NCBI GenBank assembly: GCA_023663185.1
Contig: JAMPHY010000003.1
Coordinates: 124,001-188,000, forward strand
DNA: 64,000 nucleotides
Direction of reading: 5' to 3'
DNA from: Clostridiales bacterium
GTDB taxonomy: Bacteria > Bacillota > Clostridia > Lachnospirales > Lachnospiraceae
Made by a program: the position numbers and the translations under genes. This document shows positions 9,521-18,060 of this stretch, in pieces. Under the pieces are notes generated by a model that saw only the letters and a list, made by a program, of their open reading frames with translations, did no database searches and was not told the origin of the DNA. The first letter of the stretch is position 1. Each line of letters opens with the position of its first letter.

Positions 9521-9547
9521 TATCGACATTTTTTAATAATTCATTAG
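9521..9547 (-). promoter_or_regulatory. Sigma-28-like promoter (copy A)
   Basis: On the minus strand CTAA, 16 bases, then GTCGATAT. This fits the FliA/SigD type (TAAA, about 15 bases, GCCGATAA) and matches two other copies at 15758-15785 and 20343-20369. It lies just after the stop of the cytidylyltransferase fusion and points towards licD. Identification is by pattern only. Confidence 0.45.
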
Positions 9548-9552
9548 GCGAA

Positions 9553-10890
9553 TTACAGTCTTCCTTCCTCTTTCATAAATCGTTCCATAATTCCAGCCAT
9601 TGAAGCAGATTCCCCTCTTGTCAGCTTAAACTCACTGTTGCTGCTTCCGCTTATCATAGAAAGAAAATCACTTATTTCGTAGCGCAGACCATCACCGAGA
9701 AAAATTTCCGAGTACTTGTCCACACGAACGGCATCTTCATAATGCACCTCAAAATACGACGTTTTCCACCACGGAGACTCTGCTACAACATATCCCTTTG
9801 TTCCGGATATCAGCAGTCTTCCCTCTGATTTCACACCAAGTCCACAGGTTGCCGTTGCAATTCCCATTGGGAATCTGAAAGATATTTTAGTAAAAATATC
9901 CAGTCCCTTTTCGTCATGAATGACATCAAAACGAACCTCATCAAATTCTTTTCCAAAAATTTTTAGTATTGGCAACATCACATAACTACCTAACTCTGTA
10001 AAACTACCACCGTATATGGTATTCGTCAGTTCCCTGCTTTCTTTCTTTTCCAGTTTTGTAAAGCATGCCTCTACATTTCTTATACTGCCTATAGTTCCGC
10101 TGCATGCTATACCGAGCAGCTTATGAAATCCCGGGCAATAAGCCGTTTTAATTCCCTCAAAAAGAATCAATCCCTTTTCTTTTGCATGAGCGAACAGTTC
10201 TTCGGCTTGGCTTCGTTTTAAAACCATAGGTTTCTCACAAAGCACATGCTTTCCATGTTCAAGCGCACCACGAATATACCCATAGTGAGTCTCATGAGGC
10301 GACGCAATATAAATAGCATCAACAGCATCATAAAACTCCTCAATTTCAGCATAAGCATTTATTTCCCACTTCTGTGCAAACCGCTCTGCGCTCTCTGTGT
10401 GCGGATTATAGACACCCTGCGTACTGATGCCGCTGACAAGTCTTGCTTCTGGAATAAAGCGTGCGGCAATTCTGCCTGTTCCAATAATCCCGATACGTTG
10501 AATTGGGCTATTCTGCTCTCTTAACATGGTGCTGGAAATATTTTTGGTACGTTCCAAATAAACCACCTTACAATAGTCATTGAGATAATCAAAGGCACCT
10601 GCCCAGTCTGAACCAATTGCAAAAATATCCACATGAAATTTGCGGATATCGTTCACTTTCTGTCCCTGAGTCTCCTCAATAATAATTTCATCCGCAAATC
10701 CAGTCTTTTTTATATTTTCAATACGTGTCACAAGCGAATCAACAACGTTAAGCTTTCCCCTTGTCTTATCATATGCCTCAGTCGTCACCCCGACAATAAG
10801 ATAATCTCCCAACTCCTTCGCTCTTTGCAACAGACGGTAATGCCCTTCGTGGAAAAGATCAAATGTTCCATATGTTATTACCTTTATCAT
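9553..10890 (-). CDS. Cytidylyltransferase (TagD-like) fused to Gfo/Idh/MocA oxidoreductase
   Basis: A 445-residue fusion. Residues 1-130 are a TagD-type nucleotidyltransferase: VITYGTFDLFHEGHYRLL (the HxGH-type nucleotide site) and the late ISSTMLRE motif. Such domains make CDP-glycerol or a related CDP-alcohol from CTP. From residue 132 it is a Gfo/Idh/MocA NAD(P)-dependent oxidoreductase: RIGIIGTGRIAARF (dinucleotide loop), HGKHVLCEKPMVL (catalytic Lys in EKP) and a C-terminal sheet domain. The fusion implies that one protein both oxidises or reduces a sugar/polyol and activates an alcohol phosphate. The downstream LicD and upstream TagF-like genes would use CDP-linked donors. The specific product is unknown. 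Confidence 0.85.
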   Translation of the reverse strand: MIKVITYGTFDLFHEGHYRLLQRAKELGDYLIVGVTTEAYDKTRGKLNVVDSLVTRIENIKKTGFADEIIIEETQGQKVNDIRKFHVDIFAIGSDWAGAFDYLNDYCKVVYLERTKNISSTMLREQNSPIQRIGIIGTGRIAARFIPEARLVSGISTQGVYNPHTESAERFAQKWEINAYAEIEEFYDAVDAIYIASPHETHYGYIRGALEHGKHVLCEKPMVLKRSQAEELFAHAKEKGLILFEGIKTAYCPGFHKLLGIACSGTIGSIRNVEACFTKLEKKESRELTNTIYGGSFTELGSYVMLPILKIFGKEFDEVRFDVIHDEKGLDIFTKISFRFPMGIATATCGLGVKSEGRLLISGTKGYVVAESPWWKTSYFEVHYEDAVRVDKYSEIFLGDGLRYEISDFLSMISGSSNSEFKLTRGESASMAGIMERFMKEEGRL

Positions 10891-10899
10891 ATTTCTTCC

Positions 10900-13479
10900 T
10901 CATTTCCTTTCGATTATTTTCTTCTTTACGCACTCATAAACATTCTTCCCACATGTTCCGTCAGTGTTTATATTAACCTTGGAAAATGCTCTTAACTGAC
11001 GTTCCCTGTCAAACTGATTTCCTGTTATATTATCATCCAACAGGTCTTGCAACGAATTTAAGGCATTCTCCACCAGACAATATTGCAGGTCTTCAGAATT
11101 TTCTGAGAACCCCGGTTCATGTGCTAATAAATCATCATAGTCAAACTCTATTTCCACTTCCTTATACTCTTTTGTAAAGACATTAATATCATATAATTTA
11201 CGTTCCGGTGCATACCAAATTCTGCAATTCGGTTCACATAAATCAGCTTGATGCCACGTAAAAATAAATCCACCCATACTACCTGTTGCATAATATCCAT
11301 TTTTTCCACGATTCTTAGAAGCAATAGGCATTTTCCATTCTATCATCTCACCTGTTTCTTCATCAAACGATAAATACATATTACCCCAGCTTGGTATAAT
11401 AACAGCCAACTTCTTATTATCCTGTTCACAAAAAACTATGTTGCCAAAAGGATGCTCATCACACTCATATTCATAGGGGAATTTCCTAACTTTATAATAC
11501 TCTGGTACGTTACTATACTCCCTGACCTCTCCTGTCTTTGGATTCCATCGTGTTATAGTCATTCCCTTTATAGGCAACAGCCACAACTCCTCCTCTTTGC
11601 CATTCCGTGCAATACTTTGTATTCCCAAATTACTTTCAGAATTAACTTTGCATATCCTTTTCTCTAAAGTATCCATATCCATGAAAAGAATCTGACTATT
11701 CACAGGAGAGGCAAATATAAGTTCATTTTCATATAATCTAATACCACCTCTTTGCCATTCATTATTCACCATCTGTACGTAAAATGGTTGAACTTCTTCA
11801 ATATAATCAATTTTTCCTGTATCCAAATGGTAACGAATAACCATGGGATATTGATAAGGAAATAGATACAGATATCTGCAACTATCATCATGCCAACAAC
11901 TTGAAAAAGCAGTTCCACGCACATTATATTTTATAAAATCAATCTTTCTGATTTTCTTATTTTCAATTATAAGCATATTTTGAGTATTACAGGGGATCAC
12001 ATATATTTTCCCCTTAATTTCAATTGCATTCGCATAATATCTTTCACCGGAATATACTGCCTCTAAATCCATATAAAATTTATAATGATAGTCATTGTTC
12101 TCAGAAAACCAAAGCTGATTATTATTTGTTACCCAATACCTATCATCCCCCCAAGCATTAAACTGTGAATTAATCCATTCACCTCTCCAGTCATCTTTTT
12201 CAGGAAGGGTATTTATATAATTATTAAGAATAAACATAGGTTTCCCAGCAACACCAAAAAGTGATGTTACACTTGTTCCCGCATCTCCAATATATACATC
12301 CGAAAGTGCTATCGTACTTTCTATGTCCGGCGTCTGATCATAGATTCCTATTTCTTTCTCGATAAACAATGTTTTCAATGCTTCATACACAGGTCTATAT
12401 TCTTTTCGCATTGAAGCAAAAGTAGATTCAAGCAGTGGATGCGGACGCCAAATAAGGCAAGCATCTTCCCTTGCCTGAAAAATTTCAAAAATATATTTCA
12501 TTTTCTTAAGGAATACCTCAGTATTTTCTAACATTCCATTAATGCTGGTATTATAGAAATATACCTTTCTGCCTTTTATTTTCTCTTGCCATTCTGCTGG
12601 CGGCCCCGGCGGATTCTGGCACTTATTAATCACACTGTCAAACTTAGGCGAGCCTAAAGCAAGGAACTTTTTATCTGGTATATTCTTATCAAAATATTCC
12701 CTGAATTTTTCTGTTTGAATTACTATATAGTCTGCATTAATATAAGCTGGGCACAAGCTCTGTCCTTCGTTCATCCCGCCCGCTGTCGCATAATAAGGAA
12801 TATATATAAGGCAGTCCGTGAATTTCTTTATATTATCTGAATAAAAAAATGGATGTATACTTGTAACATGATTAGCATAATCATATGGATTATGAATATA
12901 TATCATATCTGGACGATGAACATCAAAATCAAACTCGTCATATTTTGTAACCCGTACATAATCAGGATACATATCCCCTTCATAATGTACTGTTCCAAGA
13001 CTTCCGTCAGGATTTCTATCAAAATAAGGAATCGGAATCACATAGGCGTCACAGTCTGGATCTGAATCCGCTGTCTGCCACACGCTTTCCAGACTATCCC
13101 ACATACTTATCTTATACGGCAAAAAAACTGCCTCAAAGCGAACCTTTACATCATACTTTAAGCTATTGAATATTTTAATATGTTTCTGCCTAAGAGGTTT
13201 ATATACTCTATTGGCAGAAATTTCATTGTCATTTATCAAATCTTCGTGAAATTTGTATATCATCTCACAATATTCTTCCAACAATGTAACGGTCGGATGC
13301 CCCTCGCCTTCCGTTTTTTCTATCAAAGTTCCAAGAGAAATCGCACCATTCTGGCAATCTTCCAGTAATGTAACAGCACCTGAAATATTTTTCTGTTCTA
13401 TATCTTTTCTAATCTGCTCATGCGCCTGTTCTATCTGTACCAGAAGTTCTTCCACCTGCTGTTTTTGCCGTTTTCTCAT
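10900..13479 (-). CDS. TagF-like CDP-glycerol glycerophosphotransferase with C-terminal propeller-like half
   Basis: An 859-residue protein in three parts. Residues 1-90 are helical and charged. Residues 110-425 match the TagF/CDP-glycerol:glycerophosphate transferase GT-B fold: DMIYIHNPYDYANHV, IQTEKFREYF, LALGSPKFD, KVYFYNTSINGML, IWRPHPLLEST and YIGDAGTSVTSLFGVAGKP, the last being the donor-phosphate site. The C-terminal ~400 residues are repetitive beta-strand segments (IYVIPCNTQNMLIIE, LWLLPIKGMTITRWNP, FGNIVFCEQDNKKLAVIIP) that look like a beta-propeller, which is not part of classical TagF. It ends ten bases before the TagD-like fusion, so the donor-making and donor-using enzymes are coupled. 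Confidence 0.78.
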   Translation of the reverse strand: MRKRQKQQVEELLVQIEQAHEQIRKDIEQKNISGAVTLLEDCQNGAISLGTLIEKTEGEGHPTVTLLEEYCEMIYKFHEDLINDNEISANRVYKPLRQKHIKIFNSLKYDVKVRFEAVFLPYKISMWDSLESVWQTADSDPDCDAYVIPIPYFDRNPDGSLGTVHYEGDMYPDYVRVTKYDEFDFDVHRPDMIYIHNPYDYANHVTSIHPFFYSDNIKKFTDCLIYIPYYATAGGMNEGQSLCPAYINADYIVIQTEKFREYFDKNIPDKKFLALGSPKFDSVINKCQNPPGPPAEWQEKIKGRKVYFYNTSINGMLENTEVFLKKMKYIFEIFQAREDACLIWRPHPLLESTFASMRKEYRPVYEALKTLFIEKEIGIYDQTPDIESTIALSDVYIGDAGTSVTSLFGVAGKPMFILNNYINTLPEKDDWRGEWINSQFNAWGDDRYWVTNNNQLWFSENNDYHYKFYMDLEAVYSGERYYANAIEIKGKIYVIPCNTQNMLIIENKKIRKIDFIKYNVRGTAFSSCWHDDSCRYLYLFPYQYPMVIRYHLDTGKIDYIEEVQPFYVQMVNNEWQRGGIRLYENELIFASPVNSQILFMDMDTLEKRICKVNSESNLGIQSIARNGKEEELWLLPIKGMTITRWNPKTGEVREYSNVPEYYKVRKFPYEYECDEHPFGNIVFCEQDNKKLAVIIPSWGNMYLSFDEETGEMIEWKMPIASKNRGKNGYYATGSMGGFIFTWHQADLCEPNCRIWYAPERKLYDINVFTKEYKEVEIEFDYDDLLAHEPGFSENSEDLQYCLVENALNSLQDLLDDNITGNQFDRERQLRAFSKVNINTDGTCGKNVYECVKKKIIERK

Positions 13480-13506
13480 GAGATTCTTTCTCCTTTATCA
13501 TAATAA

Positions 13507-13546
13507 TACCAATAACTCCCCTATATTTCAAGGAGAGCTATTGGTA
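13507..13546 (-). terminator. Hairpin after the repeat-containing secreted protein
   Basis: Stem TACCAATA / TATTGGTA extended by CTCC / GGAG, about 20 bases past the stop at 13568. It separates the surface-protein unit from the TagF-like gene. The T-run is interrupted, so termination strength is uncertain. Confidence 0.55.
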
Positions 13547-13567
13547 AGTTTACTTTATTATCTTGTC

Positions 13568-14992
13568 TTATTTCAGTTTAACATTGACTGTCGCTGTTTT
13601 TGTTTCTCCACCTACTGTTACATAAGTAATTGTAGCCTCTCTAGCAGTTTCGCTTGGAAATTTCGTTTGATAGTTTGTTACATACTTTGTAGGTAATGTA
13701 ATTAAACCATTTTCGTCAGTAGCAGCAGCCCATGAACTTCCTAATGCATTATATCCATCATATACAGTTCCGCCATAGTCCATTTCCACTTTTTTTATAG
13801 ATGCAAGTGCATCATTACCTGTACCAACGGTATAACTAATAGTTCCAATTACAGTGCCTGTCGTAAAAGAAGGGGCAACTGTAACTGGTTTTCTCAATCT
13901 AACATCAACTGTAGCTGTTTTTTCCGCTCCACCTTCTGTAGTATAATAAACTGTAGCTTCCCTAGTCATGTCATTGGGAAATTTTCCTTGATAGTTTGAC
14001 ACATATTTCGCTGGTAATGTAATTAAACCATTTTCATCTTTAGCTGCAGGCCATGTACTTCCTAATGCATTATATCCATCATATACAGCTCCGCCATAGT
14101 CCATCTCTATTTTTGTTATAGAAGCAAGTGCATCATTACCCGTACCCTTCCTATACTTAATCGTACCAACTTCAGCACCTGTCTTAAATGTAGGATTCGG
14201 ATTTACATACAAAGCGCCAGTACCTGTTACTGCTGTTGCTCCACTGGGTGCATTCTCATTACTATAGACAGCCGTAATTCTGATGCCTTTTGTAAGTTTG
14301 GTCCAGTCTGTATTTGTATTCATGGTTCCGCTAAGCGTAAAGGCTGTGATTCCTTTATTGCTATCTGCCAACGCACTAAGAGTAAAATTGTCCTTTACAT
14401 CATTAGTTGCTGTTGCGTCTAAATCAATTGCACCAGTATACTTAGCTTTTTCAAGCACAAAATCAACCTCATTTTCACCTGCTACCAGAGTCTGTGAATT
14501 AGCATCCTCTGCCAGAGTCATTGTTACATTAGCAAGATCTGCACCCGTAGTGGTCAAATCTATATCTGCCGGAGTTGCTCCAACCTGTATTGTGCTATCT
14601 TTTGCCGGAACTAATTTCAGGTTAACTACATAATCATCCGCTGCTGCATTTGTTACGTCAGCCGGATCTGTTGCAAACGTAATCTTGTCTTCATTTAAAT
14701 CTTCTACCTTAAGAGTAACCGTAATGATTTTATCTTGCGTACTCTTGTTGATGATACCATAATTCTTGGATACAATCTGGTCATGAACGCCAGTTCCATT
14801 CTTGGTTACTTCCAGACCGCTCGGATTGAAAGCCACTACATAATTAGTCGGAACTACTACATTAGTAATATCATATGCATAAATCGGTGCATCTACAGAT
14901 ACCTCCGGTTCAGCCGCCATGCTTGTCATTGACATTCCTAATGCCATTGATGCACTTAATGTAAGCGCTAAGAATTTCTTTAAATTTTTCAT
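13568..14992 (-). CDS. Secreted protein with two tandem ~93-residue repeats
   Basis: The start is the ATG at 14992, preceded by AAGGAGG with 7 bases spacing; an upstream ATG at 15010 lacks this. The 474-residue product starts with a signal peptide (MKNLKKFLALTLSASMALG, cleavage after TSMAA). Residues ~35-270 form a domain (ITNVVVPTNYVVAFNPSGL, GIINKST, LSGTMNTNTDW) clearly shared with the protein at 18368-19459. It is followed by two tandem repeats of about 93 residues, each with TGNDALASI, VEMDYGG or IEMDYGG, VYDGYNALGS, DENGLITLP and KTATV. No sortase motif or membrane anchor is present. It is 17 bases after the anchored protein gene and probably co-transcribed with it. It is probably a cell-surface or matrix protein of unknown function. 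Confidence 0.8.
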   Translation of the reverse strand: MKNLKKFLALTLSASMALGMSMTSMAAEPEVSVDAPIYAYDITNVVVPTNYVVAFNPSGLEVTKNGTGVHDQIVSKNYGIINKSTQDKIITVTLKVEDLNEDKITFATDPADVTNAAADDYVVNLKLVPAKDSTIQVGATPADIDLTTTGADLANVTMTLAEDANSQTLVAGENEVDFVLEKAKYTGAIDLDATATNDVKDNFTLSALADSNKGITAFTLSGTMNTNTDWTKLTKGIRITAVYSNENAPSGATAVTGTGALYVNPNPTFKTGAEVGTIKYRKGTGNDALASITKIEMDYGGAVYDGYNALGSTWPAAKDENGLITLPAKYVSNYQGKFPNDMTREATVYYTTEGGAEKTATVDVRLRKPVTVAPSFTTGTVIGTISYTVGTGNDALASIKKVEMDYGGTVYDGYNALGSSWAAATDENGLITLPTKYVTNYQTKFPSETAREATITYVTVGGETKTATVNVKLK

Positions 14993-15027
14993 TTTTTTGC
15001 CTCCTTGCATAAAAATTTCATTAATAA

Positions 15028-15591
15028 CTATTTTGATACAGATATTGTTACTTTAAATCCTACGCTGCTCACCTCCTCTAAATTCTCATCCACCATCGTA
15101 TACATTACTACCGCATCATACTCGCCGGCTGGAAGCTCTTTATCAAGCTTAAAATTTTTAATCTCTGTTCCTACCGGAAGCATCGGTGATGAGTACAACA
15201 GCTCATTAGTAGTTTCTTCATACACGTCAAAATAGAGTGTATATATATTGTTCTCCACATTGGCTACATAAGCATTCGGCGCCGTTGATTTACCGTCGTC
15301 AAATGTCCATGCTGTTGTCATTTTACATTCAAACATTCCCTCGCTGACCTTTTCAGTCATCTCGTCCATAATATCTTCTACATTATCATTATCTACAAAC
15401 CCTCTGTCTAAGACGCTGGGATTAGAAGTACTTACAGTATTCCCTGACTCCTGTACCGGCTCTTCCTTCTGTTTTGTTAAAAGAATAACTATACAAACAA
15501 TCAATGCCGCTATTAATATGACAAGGGCAGCAATTATAATGATAATCACGTTTTTGTTTTTCTTTTCTGTATTTTCTTTCTGTTTAGACAT
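15028..15591 (-). CDS. Membrane-anchored extracytoplasmic protein
   Basis: A 187-residue protein with a good ribosome site (AGGAG, 8 bases before ATG). A charged cytoplasmic start (MSKQKENTEKKNK) is followed by one very hydrophobic segment (residues ~14-38), a flexible linker, and a ~110-residue beta-rich domain (YTLYFDVYEETTNELLY, LPAGEYDAVVMYTMVDEN, GFKVTISVSK) that looks Ig-like. It would sit in the membrane with its C-terminus outside. It is the first gene of a two-gene unit with the repeat-containing secreted protein, behind the sigma-28-like promoter B, suggesting that the two act together at the surface. I recognise no named family. Confidence 0.72.
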   Translation of the reverse strand: MSKQKENTEKKNKNVIIIIIAALVILIAALIVCIVILLTKQKEEPVQESGNTVSTSNPSVLDRGFVDNDNVEDIMDEMTEKVSEGMFECKMTTAWTFDDGKSTAPNAYVANVENNIYTLYFDVYEETTNELLYSSPMLPVGTEIKNFKLDKELPAGEYDAVVMYTMVDENLEEVSSVGFKVTISVSK

Positions 15592-15663
15592 AAGCTAAAC
15601 TCCTCTCTATGTAACAGCATTGCAAGTATCTTTTGGCTTATTGATTTCTCAACTCAACATACA

Positions 15664-15751
15664 AAAAAGTCCTCGCACTAGGCAACGACTCTAACAGTCA
15701 CTCAATATTTCTGCCTCCATGCAATCTTATACTGACTATTTTCTAATCTTA
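15664..15751 (-). ncRNA. Candidate ~90-nt small RNA or attenuated leader (copy B)
   Basis: It is collinear with copy A at 9425-9514 without gaps, including the GGAGG-containing conserved block and the terminator. In the terminator stem one pair changes from C-G to T-A relative to copy A, which keeps pairing; one mismatch and one wobble also occur. It lies about 75 bases upstream of the anchored-protein gene, so it could also be an attenuated leader of that operon. Confidence 0.5.
15666..15692 (-). terminator. Rho-independent terminator of copy B unit
   Basis: Minus-strand stem AGTCGTTGC / GCGAGGACT (8 of 9 pairs counting a wobble), 5-base loop, then TTTTTT. Confidence 0.7.
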
Positions 15752-15757
15752 TTATAT

Positions 15758-15785
15758 TTATCGGCATATTTTAATAAGACATTAG
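15758..15785 (-). promoter_or_regulatory. Sigma-28-like promoter (copy B)
   Basis: On the minus strand CTAA, 16 bases, then GCCGATAA, a full match to the FliA/SigD -10 consensus. It faces the small-RNA-like unit and the two-gene surface-protein operon. Confidence 0.5.
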
Positions 15786-15856
15786 AGAAATTTTCCATAA
15801 ATTATTAATAATATTATAAAATCTCAGCTTAATCTTGTCAAGCAACAAGCACAATA

Positions 15857-15887
15857 AGCCAAGCTTGGGTATTATCCCAGCTTGGCT
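15857..15887 (-). terminator. Terminator hairpin after the radical SAM gene
   Basis: Stem AGCCAAGCTGGG / CCCAAGCTTGGCT with one bulged base and a six-base loop, about 27 bases after the stop at 15914. The following T-run is weak (TTATTGTGCTT). It isolates the radical SAM/precursor pair from the next unit. Confidence 0.65.
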
Positions 15888-15913
15888 AGTATTTACTAAT
15901 TTCATTGCTTTCT

Positions 15914-17341
15914 TTAGTTTACCACGGCCATCATTCCTGCTAAATCCTCACGCAAATCACGTCTGCCGCCTGAAAGCGCAACCGCCTTTTTCATCTTATC
16001 AATTCCGCCCTGTTTATCTCCCAGTTTATAAATCGCAATCGCATATCCGCTCAAAGCATCCGCATTGCCTTCGTTAATTTCCAACGCCTTCTCATTGTCA
16101 GCCATACAGATTTCATAGTTACCGCACATATATTCTGCGTAGGCTTTAACAACATACGCTTTTTCATTATCCGGCTCAAGCTCTGTGACGCGGTTTAAAA
16201 TTATTGCAGCTTCTTGATAAATTCCCAACTTAATAAGACTTTCAGCCTTTTCAAGCAGTCCTTCGGCGTCTGCTATTTCCTGCTGCTTTTTCTTCATTTC
16301 TTTCAATTTCAGGTTATATGCGCAGTATTGGTTTTCGGAGTTTATGCTGCCATTCATGGTAAGCCGGGTATTAGGACATCCGCCCAGGCATTTGCTGCCA
16401 TAGACGCAGCTTTTACAATCCCCGCCCAAGTCTTCTTTTTTGAAGTTCCTGCGCCATGCAAAAGCATCGTCGTTTTCCCAAATATCCTTAAGCGAACTCT
16501 CCCGTATGGACTCCTTTTCAATAAATTCGTCCTCACGGATAGATGTGCAGCCGAGGATTCTACCGTCATGTAAGATTCCAAATCCCCTGATTCCTGCATT
16601 GCAGCCATCCCACAAAGATATCATATCCGTTTCATAAGATATTCTTTTGATTTCCAATTCTTTTTGGGTATAATAACCTATACAATCTGCGGGATATATC
16701 TTTATTCTGCCCTCTTTAGCCGTTTCATAGCAGAAATCTATAATATCCGTAATTCTTTCAGGTGCAAGAAGCCAGTCCGGCTTTTCCTTCAGATTTCCCA
16801 TTGGAAGACCTATCTGCACCTGCCAAGTCTTTACACCCATGCCGATTAGTTCTTCCTTTAGCTCGCCAAGAATATCTATGTTCTTATTTGTGATGGTTGT
16901 AACGGCTCCGCTTTTAATACCAAGCTCATCCATATATTGAAAGCATTTTTGAGCATTGTCAAAAGCGCCTTCTCTGCGAATCTCATCGTGGATCTCCTTG
17001 ATTCCGTCAATGCTGACTGCAAGTGTTGCAATCCCGCTTTCTTTTAGCTTTTCCGCCATATTCCCGTCAAGCAGCAGTCCATTGGTAATCATGTTCACGG
17101 CAACGCCTTGCGTGGACAGCCTTTTTACAAGCTTAGTAATATCTTTTCTGGTAAGCGGCTCACCTCCGGATAATGTAACCCATCTAAGCCCTAACCCTGC
17201 AATCTGGTCACATAAATCCAATGCTTCTTCCGTAGTCAGTTCGCCCTCTAAAGGCTCTGCGCAGGAAGAACCACAGTGTCCACACCGCATATTGCAGCCC
17301 ATAGTCACTTCCCATACACAGGTAATTGGCTGATATTTCAT
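15914..17341 (-). CDS. Radical SAM/SPASM peptide maturase with C-terminal TPR region
   Basis: The start is the ATG at 17341 (MKYQPITCVWEV) with AAGGAGG 6 bases upstream. The 475-residue protein has the radical SAM cluster motif CNMRCGHC with Cys at 16, 20 and 23, the SAM-binding VTLSGGEPL, and ATLAVSIDGIKE. A SPASM-type auxiliary-cluster region follows, with Cys at CNAGIRGFGILHDGRILGC and then CKSCVYGSKCLGGCP and NQYCAYN. Residues ~350-475 are tetratricopeptide-like helices (LEPDNEKAYVVKAYAEYM, LEINEGNADALSGYAIAIY). SPASM enzymes typically modify ribosomal peptides. The gene directly upstream, 23 bases away, encodes a protein ending in six CX3D repeats, the likely substrate. No exporter or protease gene adjoins the pair. 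Confidence 0.88.
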   Translation of the reverse strand: MKYQPITCVWEVTMGCNMRCGHCGSSCAEPLEGELTTEEALDLCDQIAGLGLRWVTLSGGEPLTRKDITKLVKRLSTQGVAVNMITNGLLLDGNMAEKLKESGIATLAVSIDGIKEIHDEIRREGAFDNAQKCFQYMDELGIKSGAVTTITNKNIDILGELKEELIGMGVKTWQVQIGLPMGNLKEKPDWLLAPERITDIIDFCYETAKEGRIKIYPADCIGYYTQKELEIKRISYETDMISLWDGCNAGIRGFGILHDGRILGCTSIREDEFIEKESIRESSLKDIWENDDAFAWRRNFKKEDLGGDCKSCVYGSKCLGGCPNTRLTMNGSINSENQYCAYNLKLKEMKKKQQEIADAEGLLEKAESLIKLGIYQEAAIILNRVTELEPDNEKAYVVKAYAEYMCGNYEICMADNEKALEINEGNADALSGYAIAIYKLGDKQGGIDKMKKAVALSGGRRDLREDLAGMMAVVN

Positions 17342-17364
17342 AAGCTTCCTCCTTTTAGGCAGCA

Positions 17365-18060
17365 TTAAAACGGAGCTGCATACATACGTGTTAAATTTGC
17401 ATTGTCCATGCATGGATAGCCATATTTAAACGCTGCATCATTGACGCTGCAAGGATAACCGTACTTAAACGCTGCATCATTGACGCTGCAAGGATAACCA
17501 TACTTGAACGCTGCATCATTGACTCCACAAGGATAACCGTACTTAAGCGCTGCATCATTGACCCCACAAGGATAACCGTACTTAAGCGCTGCATCATTGA
17601 CTCCACAAGGATAACCGTATTTAAGCGCTGCATCATTGACGCTGCAAGGCAAGCCATAGTCCTGACAAGAATTCTGCACATCAATGCCCGAACGTACAAG
17701 TCCATACGGCATCGCAATGTTTGCCTCATTCTCACTATAAGAAGCAAATTCTTCAGAGTCACTCTTAACAATCTTTACCTTCGCCGTAAAACTATCTTTT
17801 CCTGCCTCATTTACATCTGACCACTTATTCAATGTAAATAAAATATCCGCCTCTTTCTCATCCGTAGATAATGCTCCCAAATAAAATCTCTGCAAAGATG
17901 TTGAAGTATATCTGCCGCCTACACGAACATTTTCTGCTCCCATAACAATAATCTGCGGTGGAAGCTTTGAAATACACCATCCATAATTGCTAGAACCTAA
18001 ATTTGACAAAAGTTCTACAACAAAAACTTTTCCTTCCAATACAAGATACTCTTTCTGCAT
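17365..18060 (-). CDS. Candidate RiPP precursor: chagasin-like N-domain plus six CX3D repeats
   Basis: The start is the ATG at 18060, behind GGAGAAGG. The 231-residue protein has no signal peptide. Residues ~1-110 look like a chagasin/I42 protease-inhibitor-type beta domain (NLGSSNYGWCIS, VRVGGRYTSTSLQRFYLGAL, LNKWSDVNE corresponding to the family's three loops); this is a pattern judgement. After a linker, residues 139-216 are six exact-length repeats of 13 residues, C-G/S-VNDAA-L/F-KYGYP, followed by CMDNANLTRMYAAPF. Each repeat has Cys and Asp four apart (CX3D), the arrangement cross-linked as Cys-Asp thioethers in freyrasin by PapB. It is coupled to the SPASM enzyme downstream. A TATAAT lies at 18118-18123. 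Confidence 0.72.
   Translation of the reverse strand: MQKEYLVLEGKVFVVELLSNLGSSNYGWCISKLPPQIIVMGAENVRVGGRYTSTSLQRFYLGALSTDEKEADILFTLNKWSDVNEAGKDSFTAKVKIVKSDSEEFASYSENEANIAMPYGLVRSGIDVQNSCQDYGLPCSVNDAALKYGYPCGVNDAALKYGYPCGVNDAALKYGYPCGVNDAAFKYGYPCSVNDAAFKYGYPCSVNDAAFKYGYPCMDNANLTRMYAAPF
17413..17646 (-). repeat. Six tandem 39-bp coding repeats
   Basis: Six in-frame 39-bp units encode the 13-residue CX3D repeat. Units differ at a few positions (Gly or Ser after Cys, Leu or Phe before Lys), so they are not fresh identical duplications. The neighbouring reading frames also stay open through the array and give spurious long ORFs. Confidence 0.95.

Noticed and set aside
17391-17771. 126-codon ORF inside the precursor gene
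   Set aside because: It is another frame of the 39-bp repeats; 39 is a multiple of three, so all frames stay open.
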